From Dromaius novaehollandiae (lineage: Eukaryota; Chordata; Aves; Casuariiformes; Dromaiidae): a DNA stretch of 64,000 nucleotides. Position numbers and translations under genes: made by a program. This document shows positions 47,166 through 64,000 of this stretch, one piece after another. Where the stretch lies: contig NC_088100.1 in assembly GCF_036370855.1 (NCBI RefSeq), forward strand, positions 34,360,563-34,424,562, written 5' to 3'. The first letter of the stretch is position 1; the number at the start of each line of letters is the position of its first letter. The notes under the pieces were generated by a model, which saw only the letters and a program-made list of their open reading frames with translations, ran no database searches and had not been told where the DNA came from.

Positions 47166-50100
47166 CTGCAGAGCTTGGTTGTCTCTATTAGAAAAAAGTT
47201 GTCACAGTTTTATTTTGCTGCATAAGGGGAAAACTGTAAAAATGTGAGCCTTAGAACCTATGCAATAATCAGAAGAATTACTGGCATGTTCTAAAACTTC
47301 ATACTTCCTCCAAAAGTGATCTTTTTTAACCTTAGCTACTAAAGCAAAAGCAGTGGGTATTACATTGAAGTGTACTTTATACATAGGTGAGAAGCTGTAG
47401 AAGCTGCCAAGAAAGTATTCACTGGTGAGGAAGGCAGATGGGTCACTTGAAAGGGTGAGTTACAGCAGGACAGAGTTAACTTGGGAAATTAGCTTTCAAA
47501 CGAGCACAGCTTGTGCAAGCAGTCCTATTTAGGAAGGTGAAAGTCGAGATATACTTTCCAGAAGAGCCCTGGCACATCATCTGGTCGTAATTCACATACA
47601 CAACTAATGAACAGAGGTAGTGCAAGACTTGTGACAGAACTGGCAAAGGCAGCTAGGGGGAGACTTTAGGCCTAGGCAGGGTGCTGAGCTGCAGGGTATG
47701 CAGGCACAAGCCTGCTGTGGGAGCGCCAGCCTCAGGCAGCACCATCAGGAGCAGAAGGCCAAGGGTAGCGAGTGGTTTGGCAGCCAGGGCAGTGGCTGAC
47801 AAGACAGTGGGGCCAGCGGTGTCTCTTCAGCACTTGCCCGGCTAGGCTGCCTGGGCTGCATCAGGTGCAACTACAGTAACAGAATCTGCATCTGAATGTG
47901 ATATGCTTTGGGCAGTTGCATCTTCATGTGCCATCGAGAAAGACTAAATTCAAGCTGTTGCGCAGATACTGGATCCTTGCCTGATTTAAGGAGTAGTCTG
48001 TCTCCGATGATAGTCATCTTCGTTAAAGTAATCTAATGGTGTACTGCTATTCAAACATACCTAATTTCTCTTTAAACATCCTTTGAATTGACTGGGCAAA
48101 ACAGGCTTGGGAACAAGTTTTGCTGGAAATAAATTTATCTACTGTTTTGAAATTATGTTCCTGAACTGTTTGGTGTGTATTTGGTGTGTATTTGTTCTGT
48201 ATAAGTGGTTCCTTCCCTGGCCAGAGAAAGGAGAGCGATCCTCTGTTGACAGAGGCCCTGCCATGCAGCAAGAGGATGGGCAGAGCTTACAGATTTGCTT
48301 GGGGAATCATCTGCCTTCCTGAAAGCCTCTCCCTATAACTAACTACTGGTTTGTACGAAACAGTGCTTTAGATGAACAAGCTCTAGATCTGCCTTCATGT
48401 TACAGTGGTTTGGAAAAGCTCACGTGTGTCTGCCCCTTTGCGTCTGTGACCTATGTTTCTTTCAGCTTGCTAGCTCAAGGATTTGTTTCAACCTTGTGAG
48501 TCTTGAGTTTTGTGGAAAGAAGGCAGCTACGCTTTCTGTAGTACAACTTAGGCACCAAAACTGGTGTTCTAGAAATACCAGCTGTGTGAATCCAAAGAAG
48601 TCCTGCTGCCTATGCCTATAGGCCTCCTGACTCCTCCTTGCCTGTTCAAACCAGCTGAGCTTCTGATAGAGAAGTTTCATGCTTGTATCTTTCTTCCTTG
48701 CATTATCATGCATTAACTTTTTGCATTCTGATCATTTTTAATGTACCTGATCCTATACAAATCTTGGCTGGGAAGGAAGTGTCATTGAATTCTTTATCCT
48801 CTCACTTTTAAACAGATTGTGCAATCTTGAAATTGCTTCTCCTAGTTCTCTTTCTTGTCAGCAGCCATTTGACAGGAAAATCCTGTTTCCCATAATATAT
48901 GTCTTTAAAGGCAAAGCCCTTCACACCCTGCTATAAAGGTAAGCAATTGTTCCTCTATCTGTAGTGCTAAATGCATTCCTTTCTGTGCTACAAAGGCCTT
49001 GATTCTGGTCTTACACACACCCGTGTAAATCAAAGGGATCACTCCACTCAGCTGAGATGCACTCCTCTAAAAGGAAGAGCAAATGGAGGCTTTTGACTTT
49101 CTTCAGTGGTTTAATACTGCACGGCTGTGGTTTGAGAGCTAGGAAGGGGGGAGGAAGTTAACTCTGGGGTAAAATTGAAGATGGAGGCATGTGGATGTAG
49201 TGCTTTTTGGAAGATCTTTCCTTAACAACTGCTGCTGTCTTTATTTTTCAGTATGAAGTTGCTCTTGAGCTGCTGGTAAGTGCTCTTGTTAAGACTGGGT
49301 GTTCTCTGTTCATGTGTGTGGGTTAATGATCTGTTTGCTGAAATATAAAACCTGGCATGTGCACAAGTTTAAAGAGTAGTTGTTTCTTAGATATTAGCTG
49401 TTTTACATATGTAGGGTTTGTCATAACATTTTGTTTGTTGAACTCTTCCTGTTTGAGAACACTTTGAACTTTAAATTAAATCATAGGTAGAAATAAGTAG
49501 TTGCTATGTTTATTTTCTTAAGAGAGCTAAGCACAGAAATGCTAAATAATTTGTTGTAAATAGCATGGGCAGAGAAGGATGTTATGCTGTCTGTTTTCCA
49601 CCGCTCACTGCTGGAGACTTGTTATAATGCACAAGATTTGGTTTTTAAGTGAAGGCAAAGTGCACTTTAGATCTCGGGGTCTCGCTTGGGCAGGCAGGCT
49701 GCAAAGGGCAGAAGGAGGAGCTCTTCTTTAACGTCAGCATTGCTTTTCCTTGGCTGTGCTGTTATGAATTGCACTTTATCCTCCTGTAATCCTCACTGCG
49801 TCCAGGGAAGCAGGGAGCACAAGATGTATGGTGAGGTTGGCCTAGCTCAGTGCGCATATTCTTGGTGTCTTAATGATCCCTGTTTTGGTACCTTTCTCTC
49901 CCCTCGCCCCTGCAGAGCACGGGCCTAGCGGCCGTGATTTTTTCCTAAGCCAAACTTCCTCAGATCTGTACCTTTCTACCCTGTACTGTATTTTCAAGAC
50001 ACCTGTTGTCTTCCTTTCCTAATGTAGTTTCTCATTCTTACAGTATTTGAACATCTTCTGTCTGGTTTCCTCATAGGCTTTTTTTATTTTTTTCCTGCCA

Positions 50101-53100
50101 GGAAGGTGAGAGCAAGAGAAGAATAAGAGGACCTTTACCCTAGAAAGCGCAAAACACTGTTGCCAACTAATCTCTGATGGTCAGACAGCTCCTGGAATGA
50201 TTGCAACGGTGGCTTTGCTGAATGGCTGTCCTTAGTGCCCCGCTTTGCTGCCCCTTCTGGGGTACGTGTGTCCTCTAGCTGAGAGTTCTCCTTGCGCTTT
50301 GGCCAGTCATGACCCTCAATTCCATTCATTTGAATTGGTTGGGAGTTTATCAGCTTTGACACCTACTTCCAGTGTTGTAATCTGCGGTTCCCCCAGGAGC
50401 TGCTGTTTCTGTTGGTAAGGCACTGTCCGTGCTTCTCGCTCACCCACGGTCTGATCCTTCTGTGCCGGTCAGAGTCCTTCCAGGTGTTTGTTAACATCCC
50501 TTTGCATAGCTCCAAAGGTCTATTGAGAAGAAAATGTAGCATTCCTCTCTTATGCTAACAGTTACTTGGCGGCCAGGACATTCATCTGGAAGGTGGGAGA
50601 CTTGCATGGCAATTCCTGTTGTGAAACAGGCAGAGAAGATGGGATTGATTTGAGATCTCTTGCTCTAACCACTGGGATGCTTAAGGAAAAAAGTGATGGG
50701 TTTGTCTCTGTTCTCTTTTTAAACTACTGAGCAGGCTTGTGTGCATAACCCTGAGGAAGGAGATGGGGTAGATTCAGCTCGGAGGACTTCTGACTCCACA
50801 GGGACCCTACGTGACTCCATGTAGTCCCACACATGGAGCCTGAGGCTTGGCCTCTGTGCAAAGAAGTCTAGTAGTGGCAAATCTTCTAGCTTAAAAGCTA
50901 GAGGCTGCAACCCCTTCATCCTCTTTGTCCTGGCTGCACCCCTTCATCCCTTATCTAGACTTACGTCTACATACTTCGATGGCCTGTGACGTCTCCTTGG
51001 GGTGCTTAGCTGTGCACCACAGGCTTGAATGTGCCCTGGTCATCTGCTTCCCCATCCATGTCTTTAATTAGAGTTGTTTCCTCCCCTCTGCAGGAGGGGG
51101 TCTGCAGAGCTGAAAAGTGGCAAGAGGCTGGCTGCAAACTGCCTCCAGGAGCAAACCGCCCCAGCGGAGCTCAGCGAAAGCCACAGCCAAGACTGGAGGT
51201 GGAAGAAGTGAAAGGTGAACGCTCTAGTTTGCAGCATCCGTCACAGGTCCCAGCACAAGCCCCAGGAGATATGTTTCCTGGCACCGCAGGGGATAGAAAA
51301 GCACACACTGCTCTCCTTTGAAGAGAGTTAGAGCTTGCTTCGGCTGACCAGAGAGCGGGCGTGCAGCCAGCTGGGAAGGGAGCTCGCTTTGGGACTGGGA
51401 GCAACAATGGGAAAGGGGAGCCAGGCTGTGGGCTCTGGACAATAGGCTCCTCAGCTGCAGTTTCACATGGCTCCACTTGACAATAGTCATGAATTACCAG
51501 GTGGTGACCTGTGTCACAAGCAGACTGGGTTTACTGTTGTGGCTGCTACCACTGAGCTGGCTGCAGCGGTTTGGTCCCTCTTCCGTGGCCTCCAGCCGGA
51601 CGGTGGTGGAGCAGCGGCTGGCCACATTGGTGCTGCTGCCTAGAGCCCACGCCAGCTGCCGTGGTTCGGGCATGCGGCAGGAGCTGGAAGTGGCCGTTCC
51701 AGATATGGAGCTGTCACTTGGTGCACCATGGTCTCAATTTCCCTTGCTGTGCAATTAATGTGGAAATTCCTGGGATCTTTGCCCAGAAGTGATTTGTAGG
51801 AATTACAATGGCAAGGGAGTGCTAGCAAAAGCAGGGTGGAAAAGCTCTACTTTCATTTGGGGTTGTTATCCCTGTTCCCTGTAGTCCCTGCCAACATACA
51901 TACCCCCCTCCCTTCTTCAAAGAATTAAAATATTGCTGTCAATAAATAAAAGCACCTTAGCAACAGACTACATAATGCTAGTTATTATTACTAGAAATAA
52001 AAGTCAAACAGCAGTAGGGCTGTAATTACACTTAAATTCATCTATTCTTTCTTTCCCTGGGAAAGGTCATTTAAGTGCCTGTTTGTTTTACACAGAGGCA
52101 GCCGTAAAGCCAAACAAGCCTACACTTCTTTCTCCAAAATACCAATGTGCTATTAGCAGAGCCACAGTCCAGCTTATAAAACTAAATACTTAAGTCATTT
52201 GAATTTTGTTTTTCCTATTTACTAAGGAACTAGCTTAGGCTACAGTTTCAAAATAGTAACTGCAGATTTTTAATGTCCTGAATGACACGGCTTCAATTGC
52301 TAATAATTGCAAACAAGAGAAAGTAGGCACCTTGTTAATTTTTATATATATATGTGTATATATATATTAAAAAAAAATATGAAAAAATGAGAATGTTCCT
52401 TAAGATGGGCCTAGGTGGCTGCAGATGAGCAGAGCCTGAAACTTTCCTTTAAATAGCACCTAGTTTTTAGCAAGCATCTCATCCCTGCCCTCTCTTGCTT
52501 ACTTTCCTTCACGCCTGAAGTACCATTTTGTTTTGGTGTTCATGCGCGTGGTGACAGTTGTGCAGTTTTCCACCACCCGTGCAGCAGACCTCTTCTGGAG
52601 GGGATCAGGCGTGCTGTGTTGGGTTCCCTGGCGGCGCGGGGTTGAAATCAGCGCTTAGCTGATGGCTCTGAGCGCTGCCTGGCAGGGACGTGGCATGGTA
52701 AAATGGGCTCAGTTGAGGCCGTTCCACTTTGTGCTGAATAATTCAGATTTCACTAGGCTGAAAGGGAGAAGGTAAATGTGACCGCTGCCTGCCAGGCAGA
52801 TAGGACCCTGAGCTAGGGGTGAGCTGGCTTCGGTTATATCCAGTGACTGCATCACAGGAAAACAGCATACTAAACCACCAACTTGTGCCTGTGCAGGGCC
52901 AGATCGAGGTGCTCTTGCAGAAAGACTAGCAGTTTACCAGACTGCTTGGCTCAGAAGAGCTAGGCAAAATCCCTGGTTAGGTATGTCAGCATGCTGGGGA
53001 CTAATGCATTTCTACAGCATGCTTGAAAGCATGAGTTTTGGGCACAAAGGGCTTAGAGGCCTTTGAGTTTAGAAAAAAAAAGGGGGGGGGAAGGAGGGAA

Positions 53101-55600
53101 GAAGAAAAAAGTTGCACAAATTTAGAACTGCTAAACTTGGGAATGGCTTGCTGAGGACTGGGCTGGGGTTTAAATGGTATTTATGGGAGGTTGGGGGTCC
53201 AACCCATAGCACAGATCCACACACCCATCTGCGCTTCCAAGAGGTCTCAGTTTCACTGGGGGCCACCTTCCCCACAGCCTGGCGGCTGTAGCCGGAGCCC
53301 CTGTCGCCGGCGATGCTCAGGGCGGCACGGCTGAGGGGATCCTGCCCGTGCCACGGTGCCTGTCGGATCGGCCCGTTGCTGCCTGGCAGCGGCAGAAGGA
53401 CTTCCCAGGTGTCTCTGAAAATGTGCGGCCTGTGTTTGGATTAGTTCTTATGTGGGACTTGATCTGCAGTTTTTGTTTAGAGTAATATTGCTCCTCGTGG
53501 TTTCACTTGGCGACTTTCAAAGAAAATACATGTTTAACTGTCATCCAACCAGGGTATAGAAGCTGGCAAAATTGAATTATGTTGTGTAAATATTTAAAGC
53601 ATAAAGGGTTAAAGAACTGTGGCTATGCAGCCAGGGAAAGTAACCCTGTTAAAAGAAAAAAGGGGGGGGGGGGAAGAGATGGGACACTGATGTAATTAAT
53701 TTTTAATATAGGAATAACCTGAGGGGAATAAACAGAATTCACAAAAGGCTGAAAACAGTGTCTTTTGGAAACCGATGCAGTTTTTCTACCTACCAGGCTC
53801 TCCTTTGGCTCTTTTATACCTGGAAGCTCTCTTCTTCCTCCTGAAGTGAAGCTATTTCAGCCCTCCCTGGGCAGGTAGTGAGAGCATTACAGGAGAAATG
53901 CTAATCCAGCCCAATGTTATTCTCTGTGGTCACAGTTAATGCTGTGTATTCTTCTGTTTAGCTTATAATTATTTATTGTTTAAGGGTTGCAATTTCTGAA
54001 GGCCAAATTCCTGAACAGAAAGACGTCTTTGGTGTGGTCAAACAACTTGAAAAATTTGAGGACTTGAAAATGCAGAAGATCTGAAATCTCTTAAACTCAG
54101 AGGTGGTAATACTATTAGGAATTTGCATTGAAAATAGGGAGTGAAAATTCTTGTAAAAAAGGGCTTTGGATTTATTAGGACAACAGCTACCTTGAGAAGG
54201 ACAGGGGAGAGGGAGAGAGAGATGCTAGCCTTAAAGGGGCTACGGTAAAAGAACTGACCGATTAACAAAGCAAGCTGCATTTTAAATCAAGAAGCAGAAA
54301 GGTAAAACAAGCCTTGTGAGATGCCAAGCTGAGCTGGACCTTGCAGAGGATGTTAAAATAACTAGTAAGTTACGTGGGCACCTGCACAAATGCAAAGGGA
54401 TGGTGGTGTGCTGGAGCCTGCAGGTAGCTCAGAGTAAAGCCACCTTGGGTTGCCCCGAACGCTACTGAGTTGTAGTTAAGGATGGTCGTGTTGAACAGTG
54501 ACAATCAAAGGCTGATGATAGGACTAGTATGTGGAAATGACCACAGCTGTGGTAGCAGCAAAAAGACTCCGAGAGCTTAATGTGCTCAAAAGCCTTGGCT
54601 TAGGCTCAGACCCAAATTCTTGAGCAGTTTGCAACTGGAAGGTCTACATTAAGTCTGGGTTGGTGCTGTCTCCTGGAAGAAGCTGGCACGTGGCCATCAG
54701 CGTGCCTGCGGCGCTGAGACCGGCTGTGGGCGCAGCGCTCGCAGGAGCAGTGGCATGCCTGTTCCTGCGTGTGACCAGCTCCCACACGCAAGGTGGGGTG
54801 ATAGGGAGCTGTGCTGAACAGAGGCCTTGGGGTTTTTTGCCTGGGGTGTTAGCAAGTTCGGCTTGTTTAACACATAGTGCATGAGCAGGCTCTGAGTCCG
54901 TTATGGGTGGTAATTACCTGCTTTGGTGTCAGACCACTATCATTGACTTAGTGTGGCGTGAACTAGCCTATATACCTTCAGGTCAAGCATTTAAAGGAGG
55001 TGGTATGGCCACAGGGACTCCTGTTTGTGAGTCCCTCTCTCTCTGAGCAAAACCGAATCAGCATAGACAAAGCACGGGCAAAGATACTTACCTCAACCTA
55101 TGTGCCCCACCACCAGCAGGCCCTGAACGCGTGACCTCCTGAACACCCCCCGGCTGCTGTATATCACTCTTATTTTGTAGGACCTTGGTGAAGGCTCAGG
55201 CTCCTGGGACCAGCCACGGGGTGGCTCACTGTGGTGGGGCAGGCACAGAACCGTATGCCAGCACGGCTAGCAATGAAAACCTCCTTTGTTTTTTTTTTTT
55301 TTTTTTTAAGTTATACTTGTTATCCTATAAAGCAAGAAAAGCATCATTCAGTCCTAGGCACTCCCGCTCTTGGGAGCAGGAAGGGGATGTTGCCGCGGGA
55401 TCTGCAGAAATGGCTTTGGAGCTGCTGGAGTTGCATGTTGCAGCCGCCAGCAGCAGCACCCCGGGCGCAGGGAGCGTCGGTGCCCCACCAGCACCGCGTT
55501 GCACTCAGGGGTTGCTGGCTGGATGCATATTGCTTTTGTGGCATTCCAGATGTTTCTTTATTTCTGTCTTTTTAAGTGGCGTTGACGTAAATGTGCTTTT
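47166..55600. other. Intergenic MTO1-EEF1A1, first part; no gene identified
   Basis: Mixed-composition DNA with no domain-bearing open frame. A TA-rich microsatellite lies at about 52344-52369, with G- or A-rich runs near 53080 and 53660 and a T-run near 55290. A tiny candidate exon with strong splice signals (TTTTTCAG|…|GTAAGT, about 49252-49276) might belong to a non-coding transcript; nothing supports a protein. Confidence 0.5.
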
Positions 55601-58600
55601 TCTTTTTTCTTCCTTCCCTTAAGTAAAAAGCAGGCAGCTAGTATCTTATCTTGCTAAGAACTTTTACCCTTTCACCTCAGCTGATACTGCAAAAACTGAG
55701 CTGTGGAAATTAAAATGAGGCAAGGCAATAACTATATGCATTTTCTCTTTGGCCAGTCAGGGAAAGAGCTTGATTTTCAATTGTGAGAAAACCAGACATC
55801 TCGGTTATTAAACTCTCTGGAGACTGTGGAAGGAAAAGGTTAAAAGTGGCACTGACTACTTTGACATACAGTGAATACAGGAAAAAAGACTGCTCTGGTG
55901 CTAAGGCTCAGGTAAAATGCTTTAGCATATAGCTTTTTATAGTAACTGTATTTAAAAAAAAAAAAAAAAAGGAAATTTCAGCACTAATTCTGAGTTCCCA
56001 AACACCAAGTAACTTTGATTTTTCACTGTAAACTTGCCAATGAGAAACTCTTCTTAACCACATTCATCCCCAGTTAATACTGTAATTGCTATTCCTCACT
56101 ATTAAAACATACCAGATCAGGAATTTAAGCAAAACCCTGCTAAGTCATATTTCTGCCCAGCACTGTGCAGTAAGCCCTCCCCCCAAACCTCCTCTAGGCA
56201 TTGCATAAATATTTAAGTAGGGAATGAAAACTGATGAGTTATGTTTTTGATCCAGACCAAATTAATGCTGTTCTTAAACAGATATTGAATTATTTAGCAG
56301 TAAGGAGGAAAAGGTACATTGCTCTACAGTACAAAGTTGCTATGTTGTTCCTACAGGCACTTTTATCTTGATCAAATCTAAAATTAAATATTAGAGAAAT
56401 TATTAGAAATAATAATTCAATGCATACAAAGCTACTTTATCAATATCTTTTAACATATATTTAGCCCAGTATAATCAGAATGAGTGAATTAATTTTTTGT
56501 CCGCAAATTCTGTAAAATTAAAATATTCCAGAATGAATAGCCTTAGCATGAGCTGGTTTGATGGAATTAAACTATCTTAGGGTAGGAGCCTGTTTCATTC
56601 CAGCCTAAAATGTTCACACAGGGAAACACTCCTGAACAAGAAATTACTTGGCTATGGTTGTTGTTGATTGTGTGGCTCCATTTTCCTAAGCAGACAAAGC
56701 TTTGTAGCGTGAAAGTATCCCGGTCTCCAGGTACCCAGTGACGTCCTTTGTGGATATTTGTGTGTACTAAAAGCCCTCCAGAATCCTAAAGCATGCATTA
56801 ATGAAGAAATTATTCCAACTATTTCAGCTCCCCACTGCCACTGTCAACAATGAAATTTAGAAAGGACTAAATGAGGTAAATATTCTAGCCAGTTTCTAGA
56901 AAATTTTAACATTTAGCTACCTTACCATTTCCATATGTTTCCACAGTTGGGTATAAACATCACTAGCATTATAGGACAGGATTAAGAGTTCAGGACAATT
57001 GTGAAAGTCACTTAAAGAAATGATCAGCCAGAAGTCAGATACAGTTCTGAACTATTAAAATTTATTAGAAGTTTAACCAAAGTAGTTTTAATCCCCAAGT
57101 TTTGTTTACAAAAGTCTAACAGTTCCCCCCTGTAATCAAAGATTAATAAAAGAACTGAGATGGCATTGCATTAGTGCATAGAAAGTAAAACTATTCTACA
57201 ATAGTCAAAAAATAGCAGAATTGGTATAAAACTGAGGTTTTAAATAATTGAAAGCAATTGTTAGCATTACAGGCAGAGACTTCTCAAGTGTTAAGGTTGT
57301 TAGCTGGTTTACTGCCTCTTGCTCTAGCTTGAAATTTTCTCCTTTCCCCTAGGAAAGGCAGAAACACCTCCCATTCCTTTTAGTTTTTGACCTTTTTGTC
57401 CAATTTTTATTCTTCAGCAGCTAGGCAATTTTATTTAGGAAATATCCACCTAGCAGCTCGTGGCTTCCACATTCTGCAGTTTTTCTGATTTACAGCTGAT
57501 CAGAAAGTGGTCTCTTCATGTAACTGTGTACTTGCCTTTGTCTTCCCTCCTTCCTTCACCTTCTGCTGCTTATGCTCAGATATCATATATACAGATGCTC
57601 AAGTATCTAATTCATATTCAAACTTTATTTTGCCTTCAGGTTGCAATTTGAATCAGTTTCTTAATACAAGCTAGTTTCCAAAGTGTAACAGAACAAGTAC
57701 TCCTTGCTAAAGACAACACTATCCAAAGAAAATAAAGCAACTGCAGCAGAATAGTAACTAGATACTGCATTTTTATGCCATGGCTATCACACCTAGTATC
57801 TTACTGTCCCTTAAAGACTTAAATTTGACTTTAACAGGAGTTTCTACAAGACTTTAAACAGATACATAGCTACATTGAAGATGCAGCTGTGCCAAAGCCA
57901 TTTTTTCTTCCATCCCAAATGCAATTTTTGCCTTTGCTGAACCCATTTAATTGGGGCAGGGAGAGGAGTCTCTTGGCAAAGTCAGTAGTTTAACTGAAAA
58001 AGCATGCAGAAGTTTGGCAAAAGATACACCCTTGACTGTTATGGCAAAGATATTTGTCTAAGATTTTAAATTATAATCTTCCTGTTGTCTTGGGGATACT
58101 TAGTCTTCAGAACAAATTAAGTATTATCAAGCTGAGATTTATTAGATTTGATCACCTTCCATACAGGTTCAAGCACTCTAGCCCTTATTTCTATCATATC
58201 TATACTTTTCAAACACATGTAGGTGTATAATGCTTAAAAATTTTACAGTAGTAAGACATGGAGGTTGAGCAGAGAAGGGGGAAAAAAACAACCAAACCAA
58301 ACAAGCACAAAAGAAATAGCAGTTTTAAGATCATCCCAACAGTATAGAAATGGTGTGAGTTCCTATAATGAGGCAGACTGCTGAAGGAGAAAGGAAGAAA
58401 AAGATGCGAGAGCAGTATAGCTGTTCTGAGGGCTGGGTTTCTGAGGTGCATTACAGGTAATTAACACACTGGTGTCATGGAACAGTAATCCTTCAAAAAT
58501 ACTTAGTTCTTTTGGTACTGATGTGGGGAGGCTGTGGGGAAACCATGTTCAAGTATTAGTGAAACTGTATTGTTTAAGCAGGATCTGCCAGTTACCCATT

Positions 58601-59635
58601 AACTGCTTATCTACTTTTATCAATTCAGTCTTCAATTGTATCCCCAAATCCTATTATACCTAGCATTCCTTACACCAAAATGTTTTACTTGCAGTGGATT
58701 ATTCATCTAGGAATTAGTAATGTTCTGTTGACTTTTTCCAGTTACCCAATTCAACTTCAACTGATACTTGCCTGATCGAAGGTTTTAGCCGCATTGTTAA
58801 AAAAACAAAATACACTATCCTGCCACATCACTTCAAGATGACAGGCCAGTATGAATTTATCGCAACCCTCTGGGAAATGTACCAATATGTACTTCAGTCA
58901 ACAACCTAGAAACATCCTTTTCCCAAAGGTAGGTTCAAAAATTCAAAATCGAACAGGACAGGTATAAACAGCAGCATGCTGCTGGAAGGCAATGAAGTAA
59001 CTACTGATTTCTCTTTGTTCTCAAAATAAAAACACAGCAAGATGCTATAACGGCAGGTCAGAGATTGCCTGACAAGCACCAGAGTACATATATATGTATA
59101 TATATATATAAACTCTTGAAATTAGGCTATTAAACGTCTTACTACAGTTTAAATGCTTTATCTAAATTTTTTTAATCTTTAAAAATCTACAAGCCAGTTT
59201 ACCAGTTTCCCAGAAAAAAAATCCAACAATTAGATAAATGTAGATATAAGAGTAATGTGAAATCTAAAACTTGAATATGCTTTTTCAAGATTAAATGTGT
59301 TTCTGTCCATACTATTTCCTCTTCACGATATGAAATTTTCTTGGTTTACTCAATGTATCACAGAATACTGCAGTAGTTACTTGGTATTTATACTATCCAA
59401 TTTAGCAATCATCTTTAAAGAACAAAGCACCACACAAGTGAAATTACTTAAGGCTTAGATACACTTAGAAATCAATCTGCAGCTAAATTTCACCCTACTC
59501 TTCGGGAACAACTAATCTGCACGTTTGTTTCACCACTTCTGAACACACTTTAAGTAACAGTCATCCTTTTGTCTCCCACAATGACTGTTCATAGATTTTT
59601 CTATGAAGTTAACATTAATCCAAAGAACACACAGA
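55601..59635. other. Intergenic MTO1-EEF1A1, AT-rich part; no gene identified
   Basis: Uniformly AT-rich, with few CpG, no open frame of interest and few obvious repeats (A-run near 55955, TA microsatellite at 59087-59111). It lies directly downstream of EEF1A1. It may hold conserved non-coding sequence but this cannot be shown from one genome. Confidence 0.4.
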
Positions 59636-59922
59636 TGTAGCATTGAACTTTGTTTTAATGGTCTCAAATTCTGTGACAGATTTTTGGTCAAGTTTCCATT
59701 TTAAAAAATTTATCGATTTTTTTTTTCCAAAGACTAATAACTTAAACTGCCACGAAACAAATGGTCCACAAACACTCCTTTCCTTCTGAAGCTTTTACGA
59801 TGCATTGTAATCATTAACCAGTCTTTTACTATTAAACTTAAATGGCCAATTGAGACAAACAGTTCTGAGACCGTTCTTCCACCACTGATTGAGACTGAGG
59901 TGGTAGCTGATGTACAGAATTT
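59636..59922 (-). other. EEF1A1: EEF1A1 3' UTR with ATTAAA poly(A) signal
   Basis: In the gene's sense the UTR ends with GGAAACTTGACCAAAAAT, then GTCACAGAATTTGAGACC and ATTAAA (59654-59659). This closely follows the terminal part of the mammalian EEF1A1 3' UTR as I remember it. Cleavage is expected about 15-20 nt further on. Confidence 0.8.
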
Positions 59923-63242
<3,320 letters not shown>

Positions 63243-63280
63243 TTAGTTAAGGTCTTTCTTTCGGCAAAAGAGAATTGACA

Positions 63281-63716
63281 CCTGGAAACCAAAAATAAAG
63301 TGGGAAGAAGAAAAAAAGTTAAGACCGCAAGCTCCCCAACTGCAGCCCCGCTCGCCGACAGCCCCGCGGAGCGGGCGGAAGGGGGCACTAGACCGCGATG
63401 GCGGCCCCGCGTGCGCAGCGGCCTCGCGGCCCGGCGGGGACGAGCCGGGCTCGCAGCCCCGGCTCCGCCCCGCCGGGGGGGAGGGGCCGACGGGAGCAGG
63501 CCGGGGGCCCTGCGGAGGAGCCCGGCGCGTCGCCCCCTCCCTCCCTCCCGGCGCCGGGGCTCGAGTTACCCGCCGTCGGCCGCGGAGCAGGGCGGCGGCG
63601 CGGGCGGCTGGCGGGCAGCGGCGGAGGGCGGGGCCGCCCCGCTCCTTTGTGTGTGACTCACCCCGCCCGGGCCGCCGCGTCCTCCATTTTGTGAAGTTCG
63701 CAACAGGCAGGAAAAG
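63281..63716 (-). promoter_or_regulatory. EEF1A1: EEF1A1 non-coding exon 1, 5' TOP start and intron 1
   Basis: On the minus strand a pyrimidine start CTTTTCCTGCCTG at 63716 has the 5' terminal oligopyrimidine form expected for EEF1A1, whose translation is controlled by mTOR and LARP1. Exon 1 would be about 63662-63716, ending at GGCGGG|GTGAGT. Intron 1 runs to the acceptor TTGGTTTCCAG, with exon 2 starting at 63281, 48 nt upstream of the start codon. The human gene has the same layout with a longer first intron. Confidence 0.75.
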
Positions 63717-64000
63717 CGAGCGGCCATTTTTTTTTCACGCACCCCATCCTCTCCCTCCCCCACGGCGGCGGCCGCCGCAACCCCGGGGACCGCCCGCCGG
63801 CCAGCGCCGCCGGCTCGGCTCCCCCGCACCGCCTCCCCCGCCCGCGGCCCACCACACGGCCCGGCCCGGGCGGCGGCTGCGACGGCAGCGGTTGGTGCCT
63901 CGCGCCTCGAGCGCGCGCCGCCACGCCGCTACCCAGGCCCAGCGGAGCCGCCGCAACGCCGCCGCCCTAGCGCCCCGCGGGGCGGCCCGTGAGCCCCACT
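63717..64000 (-). promoter_or_regulatory. EEF1A1: EEF1A1 upstream promoter region (partial)
   Basis: Very GC-rich and CpG-rich sequence upstream of the TOP start. A YY1-like AAAATGGCCGC lies immediately upstream of the start (about 63720-63730). The promoter continues beyond the window. Open frames here are composition artefacts. Confidence 0.6.

Overview
The window is vertebrate nuclear DNA, almost certainly from a bird. The protein-coding genes have many small exons, two fragments of the CR1 LINE family (the main avian LINE) are present, introns are compact, and the gene order DDX43 - CGAS - MTO1 - EEF1A1 is the one known from human 6q13. No organelle, bacterial or CRISPR features are visible.

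Layout. 1-20,280 (+): DDX43, a KH-domain DEAD-box RNA helicase, complete in 16 coding exons (686 codons before the stop). 20,275-30,313: a GC-rich block of about 10 kb whose two ends carry the same 90-bp sequence in direct orientation. It does not belong to the conserved gene order. It carries, on the minus strand, an ARHGAP20-like Rho GTPase-activating gene (PH, RA-like and RhoGAP segments recognisable exon by exon), a poly(A) signal for it, and a 2.1-kb array of three roughly 800-bp units that are mostly pyrimidine (plus strand). 30,314-33,337: intergenic, partly repeat-like. 33,338-39,078 (-): CGAS (cyclic GMP-AMP synthase), five exons, 484 aa, with the catalytic and zinc-binding residues in place. 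39,079-39,547: CpG-rich head-to-head promoter shared with MTO1. 39,548-46,581 (+): MTO1, mitochondrial tRNA wobble-uridine modification enzyme, 12 exons, 719 aa. 46,582-59,640: a 13-kb gene desert. 59,640-63,716 (-): EEF1A1, translation elongation factor 1-alpha, 462 aa, with a 5' TOP start and a mammal-like 3' end. 63,717-64,000: its GC-rich upstream region.

How the genes relate. DDX43, CGAS, MTO1 and EEF1A1 are old neighbours with unrelated jobs (RNA unwinding, cytosolic DNA sensing, mitochondrial tRNA modification, translation). CGAS and MTO1 share a promoter region. The ARHGAP20-like block is the lineage-specific part: it begins about 5 bp after the DDX43 poly(A) signal and separates DDX43 from CGAS. 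The exon maps of DDX43, CGAS, MTO1 and EEF1A1 sum to intact reading frames. The ARHGAP20-like map is incomplete in two places and has two weak splice donors, so its coding status is open.
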